From Geminicoccus sp035556675 (lineage in GTDB: Bacteria; Pseudomonadota; Alphaproteobacteria; Geminicoccales; Geminicoccaceae), in the NCBI RefSeq assembly GCF_035556675.1, contig NZ_DATMFZ010000291.1, positions 1 through 7,182 on the forward strand: DNA of 7,182 nucleotides. The letters run 5' to 3'. Below the pieces are notes generated by a model. It did not search any database, had not been told where the DNA came from, and saw nothing but the letters and a program-made list of their open reading frames with translations. The translations under genes and the position numbers were made by a program. Positions within the stretch are counted from its first letter, which is position 1, and each line of letters starts with the position of its first letter. Below are positions 5,279 through 7,182 of this stretch, piece by piece.

Positions 5279-6564
5279 ACGATACCACAGACGGCACGAT
5301 GGAGGTCCGGATCGAGGCCCTGGGCGGACGGGGCGACGGCATCGCCCGGCTGGCCGACGGCAGCCGCCTGTTCGTGGCCGGCGCTCTGCCGGGCGAGCGC
5401 GTCCTGGTGCGGCCGGAGCGGCGGCAGGGCGAGCGGCGCGCCCAGCTCGTCACGGTACTCGAGGGTTCGCCCGAACGGGTGGCCCCGCCATGCCCGCATT
5501 TCGGGAACTGTGGTGGCTGCCGGCTGCAGCATTTGGCCCTGCCCAGCTATGCGGCTTTTCTCGAGCAGCGGATCAGGGCGGCCCTGGAGGCGCGTGGCCT
5601 GGAAAGCGTGCCGATCGAGCCGGTCGAACTGTCCCCGCCGGCCAGCCGCCGCCGACTGCGCCTGGCTTGGCGCCGCGTGGGCAAGAACGTCGTGCTCGGC
5701 ATGCGCGAGGCCGGTTCCGCGCGGATCGTCGATCTGACGACCTGCCTGATCGCGAGGCCGGCGCTGGTGGCCCTGCTGCCGTCGCTGCGAGCCCTGCTGG
5801 CGGCGCTTGGCACCGCCGACGGCGAGATCGCCCTGGAGGACAGCGAGGCCGGGGTGGACGTCGTGGTGATTACCCAAAAGCCCTTGGCCATGCCGGACCG
5901 GATCCGGCTGGCCGCTTCCCTGCCCGAACTCGCCGGTGTCTGCCGGATTTCCTGGCGGAGCGCTGCCGGGCACGAGAGCGAGCCGGTCGCCACGGCGGCG
6001 GTGCCGTTTGCGCAGCACGGCCCGATCCGCATCGAGTTGGTGTCCGGCGGCTTCCGCCAGGCGACCGATGCGGGGCTGGCGGCAATGCGCCGCTTCCTGA
6101 ACCGCCATCTGGCGGGCGCCCGCCACGTGCTCGACCTTTACGGCGGCACCGGTGCCCTGGGTTTGGCTCTGGCCCCGCTGCCGGCCCGGCTGGACGTGGT
6201 CGAGGGCGACCAGGCGGCCGCCGCTACGCTCGCCCGGGCACTCGGGCAGGGCATCAGGGGCAGCCGCGTATCCGTCCAGCACCGTGACCTGGAGCGGGAC
6301 CCGCTCCAGCTGGCCGAACTGCGCCCGGTGGATGCCGTGATCCTGGATCCGCCCCGTGCCGGTGCCAGGCCGCAATGCACGGTCCTGGCCGGAAGCCGCG
6401 TCGGGCGGATCGGCTATGTTTCCTGCGCTTCCGGTAGCTTTGCCCGCGACGCGCGTATCCTGGTGGACGGTGGCTACCACCTGATGGGCGTGCAGCCGAT
6501 CGGCCAGTTCCTCTGGTCGGACGAGATCGAGCTCGCCGCGATCTTCCAGCGCGAACCCGCTTGA
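5275..6564 (+). CDS. Class I SAM-dependent RNA m5U methyltransferase (TrmA/RlmD family, COG2265-type)
   Basis: A 429-residue protein that likely methylates a uridine at C5 in rRNA or tRNA. Order of parts: N-terminal TRAM-like RNA-binding domain (about 8-62, EALGGRGDGIARLADGS); Fe-S cluster cysteines 73, 79, 82 (CPHFGNCGGC) with a probable fourth at 157; FRQATDAG (260-267); SAM-binding LDLYGGTGALG (286-296); DPPRAGA (358-364); and the nucleophile region YVSCASGSFARD (381-392) with Cys384. Near the end, WSDEIELAAIF (414-424) supplies the usual acidic residue. The start is GTG 5275, inside the 4-base overlap with the upstream gene's stop. Odd point: the residues after the catalytic cysteine are usually Asn-Pro-Ala-Thr/Ser, and here are Ala-Ser-Gly-Ser. 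Target position cannot be told from sequence, so no symbol is given. Confidence 0.88.
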   Translation: MNDTTDGTMEVRIEALGGRGDGIARLADGSRLFVAGALPGERVLVRPERRQGERRAQLVTVLEGSPERVAPPCPHFGNCGGCRLQHLALPSYAAFLEQRIRAALEARGLESVPIEPVELSPPASRRRLRLAWRRVGKNVVLGMREAGSARIVDLTTCLIARPALVALLPSLRALLAALGTADGEIALEDSEAGVDVVVITQKPLAMPDRIRLAASLPELAGVCRISWRSAAGHESEPVATAAVPFAQHGPIRIELVSGGFRQATDAGLAAMRRFLNRHLAGARHVLDLYGGTGALGLALAPLPARLDVVEGDQAAAATLARALGQGIRGSRVSVQHRDLERDPLQLAELRPVDAVILDPPRAGARPQCTVLAGSRVGRIGYVSCASGSFARDARILVDGGYHLMGVQPIGQFLWSDEIELAAIFQREPA

Positions 6565-6587
6565 CCGCACCGGCCGGGCCCTGTAAC
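6561..6587 (+). promoter_or_regulatory. Candidate promoter of tRNA-Glu
   Basis: TTGACC (6561-6566, 5 of 6 to the sigma-70 -35) and TGTAAC (6582-6587, 4 of 6 to the -10) are separated by 15 bases, a little short of ideal. The -10 ends 20 bases before the tRNA. The -35 box contains the TGA stop of the methyltransferase gene. The alternative is read-through from the upstream operon. Confidence 0.4.
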
Positions 6588-6607
6588 CAGCGCTCCGTCA
6601 CCGAGAC

Positions 6608-6682
6608 GTCCCCATCGTCTAGCGGTTAGGACGGCGCCCTCTCACGGCGCAAACAGGGGTTCGAGTCCCCTTGGGGACGCCA
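6608..6682 (+). tRNA. tRNA-Glu (anticodon CTC)
   Basis: A 75-base tRNA with encoded CCA. The acceptor stem GTCCCCA pairs with TGGGGAC, and the discriminator is G. The anticodon stem GCGCC/GGCGC encloses loop CTCTCAC, giving CTC (6641-6643), which reads GAG. The T-arm is AGGGGTTCGAGTCCCCT. The D-arm segment TCGTCTAGCGGTTAGGAC is typical of bacterial tRNA-Glu. No T-tract terminator follows. Confidence 0.96.
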
Positions 6683-6696
6683 AGCTTTCTCAAGCG

Positions 6697-6748
6697 GTTA
6701 GCAGGCGTCGGGCGGCCTAGTCGCTCGCGTTTGCACGAGCCTGCTGGC
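6697..6748 (+). repeat. Inverted repeat downstream of tRNA-Glu
   Basis: AGCAGGC (6700-6706) pairs with GCCTGCT (6739-6745), extendable to 10 pairs with two G-T wobbles (6697 with 6748). An alternative inner hairpin, GCTCG (6723-6727) with CGAGC (6736-6740), would compete for the last two bases. No run of T follows, so it does not look like an intrinsic terminator. Confidence 0.45.
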
Positions 6749-6795
6749 ACGCTTCGGAAATGTATCTCCCCGGATCGAGATGGACGACAACGGAT

Positions 6796-6873
6796 AGGTG
6801 AATGTGGCTCGACCTGTTCTGTAGGCCTGCGATCCTAGATCCCCGTGACAGGTTTTGAGATCTACCTTCACCT
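6796..6873 (+). repeat. Nested inverted repeats
   Basis: The outer arms AGGTGAA (6796-6802) and TTCACCT (6867-6873) are a perfect 7-base inverted repeat. Inside them ACCTGT (6812-6817) and ACAGGT (6848-6853) form a second, and TAGG with CCTA (about 6822-6825 and 6833-6836) a third short one. Coaxial nesting of three arms in the right order suggests one folded RNA element of about 78 bases, but arms this short can arise by chance. Confidence 0.4.
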
Positions 6874-6875
6874 TA

Positions 6876-6896
6876 GGTCTGCGGCTCTCGCAGGTC
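6876..6896 (+). repeat. Hairpin with pentaloop
   Basis: CTGCG (6879-6883) and CGCAG (6889-6893) form a perfect stem around loop GCTCT. It extends to 8 pairs with two wobbles and a closing G-C (6876 with 6896). It begins 3 bases after the nested repeats. Confidence 0.5.
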
Positions 6897-6978
6897 GCAC
6901 AGAGGAGGGTTCCCCTGGCGGTTATCCCCCTTCCAGAGGCTCCTTTGCCCGTCTAGCGTACCGGACGCAGAGCCTTTA

Positions 6979-6999
6979 GCCCCATCACGAATAAGGGGC
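6979..6999 (+). promoter_or_regulatory. Hairpin covering the Shine-Dalgarno site of the RTX gene
   Basis: GCCCC (6979-6983) pairs perfectly with GGGGC (6995-6999) across an 11-base loop. The 3' arm contains the GGGG of the ribosome site AAGGGG (6993-6998), which lies 8 bases before TTG 7007. If formed in the mRNA, it would hide the site and lower translation. The pairing is seen directly; the regulatory role is inferred. Confidence 0.45.
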
Positions 7000-7006
7000 C
7001 TCCACT

Positions 7007-7182
7007 TTGGCAAAGATTACCGGCACCGCCGGCAACGACCGGCTGTTCGGCACGTCCGGACGCGACACCATCCAGGGCCTGGCTGGCAACGACCTCCTCG
7101 AAGGCCGGGCGGGCGACGACTTCATCCAGGGCGGCCTGGGCAACGACACGCTGCGCGGCGAGCTCGGCAACGACCGCCTCTA
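7007..7182 (+). CDS. RTX calcium-binding repeat protein, N-terminal part (runs off the window)
   Basis: The start is TTG 7007, forced by an in-frame TAA at 6992-6994 and backed by AAGGGG 8 bases upstream. The visible 58 residues open with MAKIT and then hold six consecutive nonapeptides from residue 6: GTAGNDRLF, GTSGRDTIQ, GLAGNDLLE, GRAGDDFIQ, GGLGNDTLR and GELGNDRL. This is the GGxGxDxLx parallel beta-roll pattern of RTX (hemolysin-type calcium-binding) proteins, which bind Ca2+ outside the cell and are usually exported by type I secretion through a C-terminal signal. There is no N-terminal signal peptide, as expected. Repeats start almost at once, with no catalytic domain before them, so any enzyme or adhesin part lies further right. 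Function beyond calcium-binding secreted protein cannot be told. Confidence 0.88.
   Translation, partial: MAKITGTAGNDRLFGTSGRDTIQGLAGNDLLEGRAGDDFIQGGLGNDTLRGELGNDRL

Larger units (their letters stand above)
6683..7006 (+). other. Gene-free, hairpin-rich region leading into the RTX gene
   Basis: No coding frame is convincing over these 324 bases. Instead there are several inverted repeats in series (listed separately) ending in a hairpin over the ribosome site of the RTX gene. Two similar segments, AGAGGCTCCTTTGCCC (6935-6950) and AGAGCCTTTAGCCCC (6969-6983), form an imperfect direct repeat. I found no clear sigma-70 promoter pair, so the transcription start of the RTX gene, and hence how much of this is leader RNA, is unknown. 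Confidence 0.5.

Noticed and set aside
4978..6570. Very long minus-strand extension of the rluD frame (up to 882 residues in all)
   Set aside because: The part beyond the rluD start is antisense to the methyltransferase and membrane-protein genes, whose motifs are clear on the plus strand. High GC leaves the antisense frame open by chance.
6962..6983. Resemblance of GGACGCAGAGCC to the core of the cyclic-di-GMP-I (GEMM) riboswitch
   Set aside because: The other obligatory parts, the GGCAAACC-like half and the GGTAGGTAGCGGGGTTACC-like stem, are not found at the right distances on either strand.
7007..7182. Regular 27-base period at the right edge as a CRISPR-like array
   Set aside because: The period equals nine codons and encodes RTX nonapeptides; there are no spacers between conserved repeats.

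Overview
The window is GC-rich chromosomal DNA from what is most likely an alphaproteobacterium, possibly of the Rhodospirillales. The main evidence is a compact core block: an RpoH heat-shock sigma factor next to an RluD pseudouridine synthase, with a small DUF6476-like membrane protein divergent from rluD. Every assignment here rests on reading motifs by eye; no database search was run.

Layout. Positions 1-141 are the right end of an IS256-family insertion sequence: the last 31 codons of its transposase and its terminal inverted repeat. Just beyond lies a minus-strand gene for a small secreted four-cysteine protein of unknown function (165-581). A stretch of about 530 bases without a convincing gene follows, up to tRNA-Ser(GGA) on the minus strand (1111-1198). 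This left end looks like accessory DNA flanking a tRNA. Then comes a plus-strand O-antigen ligase/polymerase-type membrane protein (1339-2562). It converges on, and overlaps by 14 bases, a minus-strand 102-residue unknown protein (2549-2857). That gene is coupled through a TTGA overlap to the 3' end of rpoH (2854-3792), and rluD (3922-4977) lies upstream of rpoH on the same strand.

The rluD start codon overlaps, on the other strand, the start codon of the small membrane protein (4976-5278). This runs through a GTGA overlap into a TrmA/RlmD-type RNA methyltransferase (5275-6564). A tRNA-Glu(CTC) follows (6608-6682), then about 320 bases of gene-free but hairpin-rich DNA. The window ends inside an RTX (calcium-binding nonapeptide repeat) protein that starts at TTG 7007 and runs off the right edge.

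How the genes fit together. The centre is housekeeping: rRNA modification by RluD and the m5U-type methyltransferase, heat-shock transcription by RpoH, and two tRNAs. The ligase-like protein and the RTX protein point to surface polysaccharide and type I secreted proteins. No clearly new system is evident. The items most worth checking are the structured leader before the RTX gene with a hairpin over its Shine-Dalgarno sequence, the altered catalytic motif of the methyltransferase, the overlapping divergent start codons, and the unknown gene coupled to rpoH.
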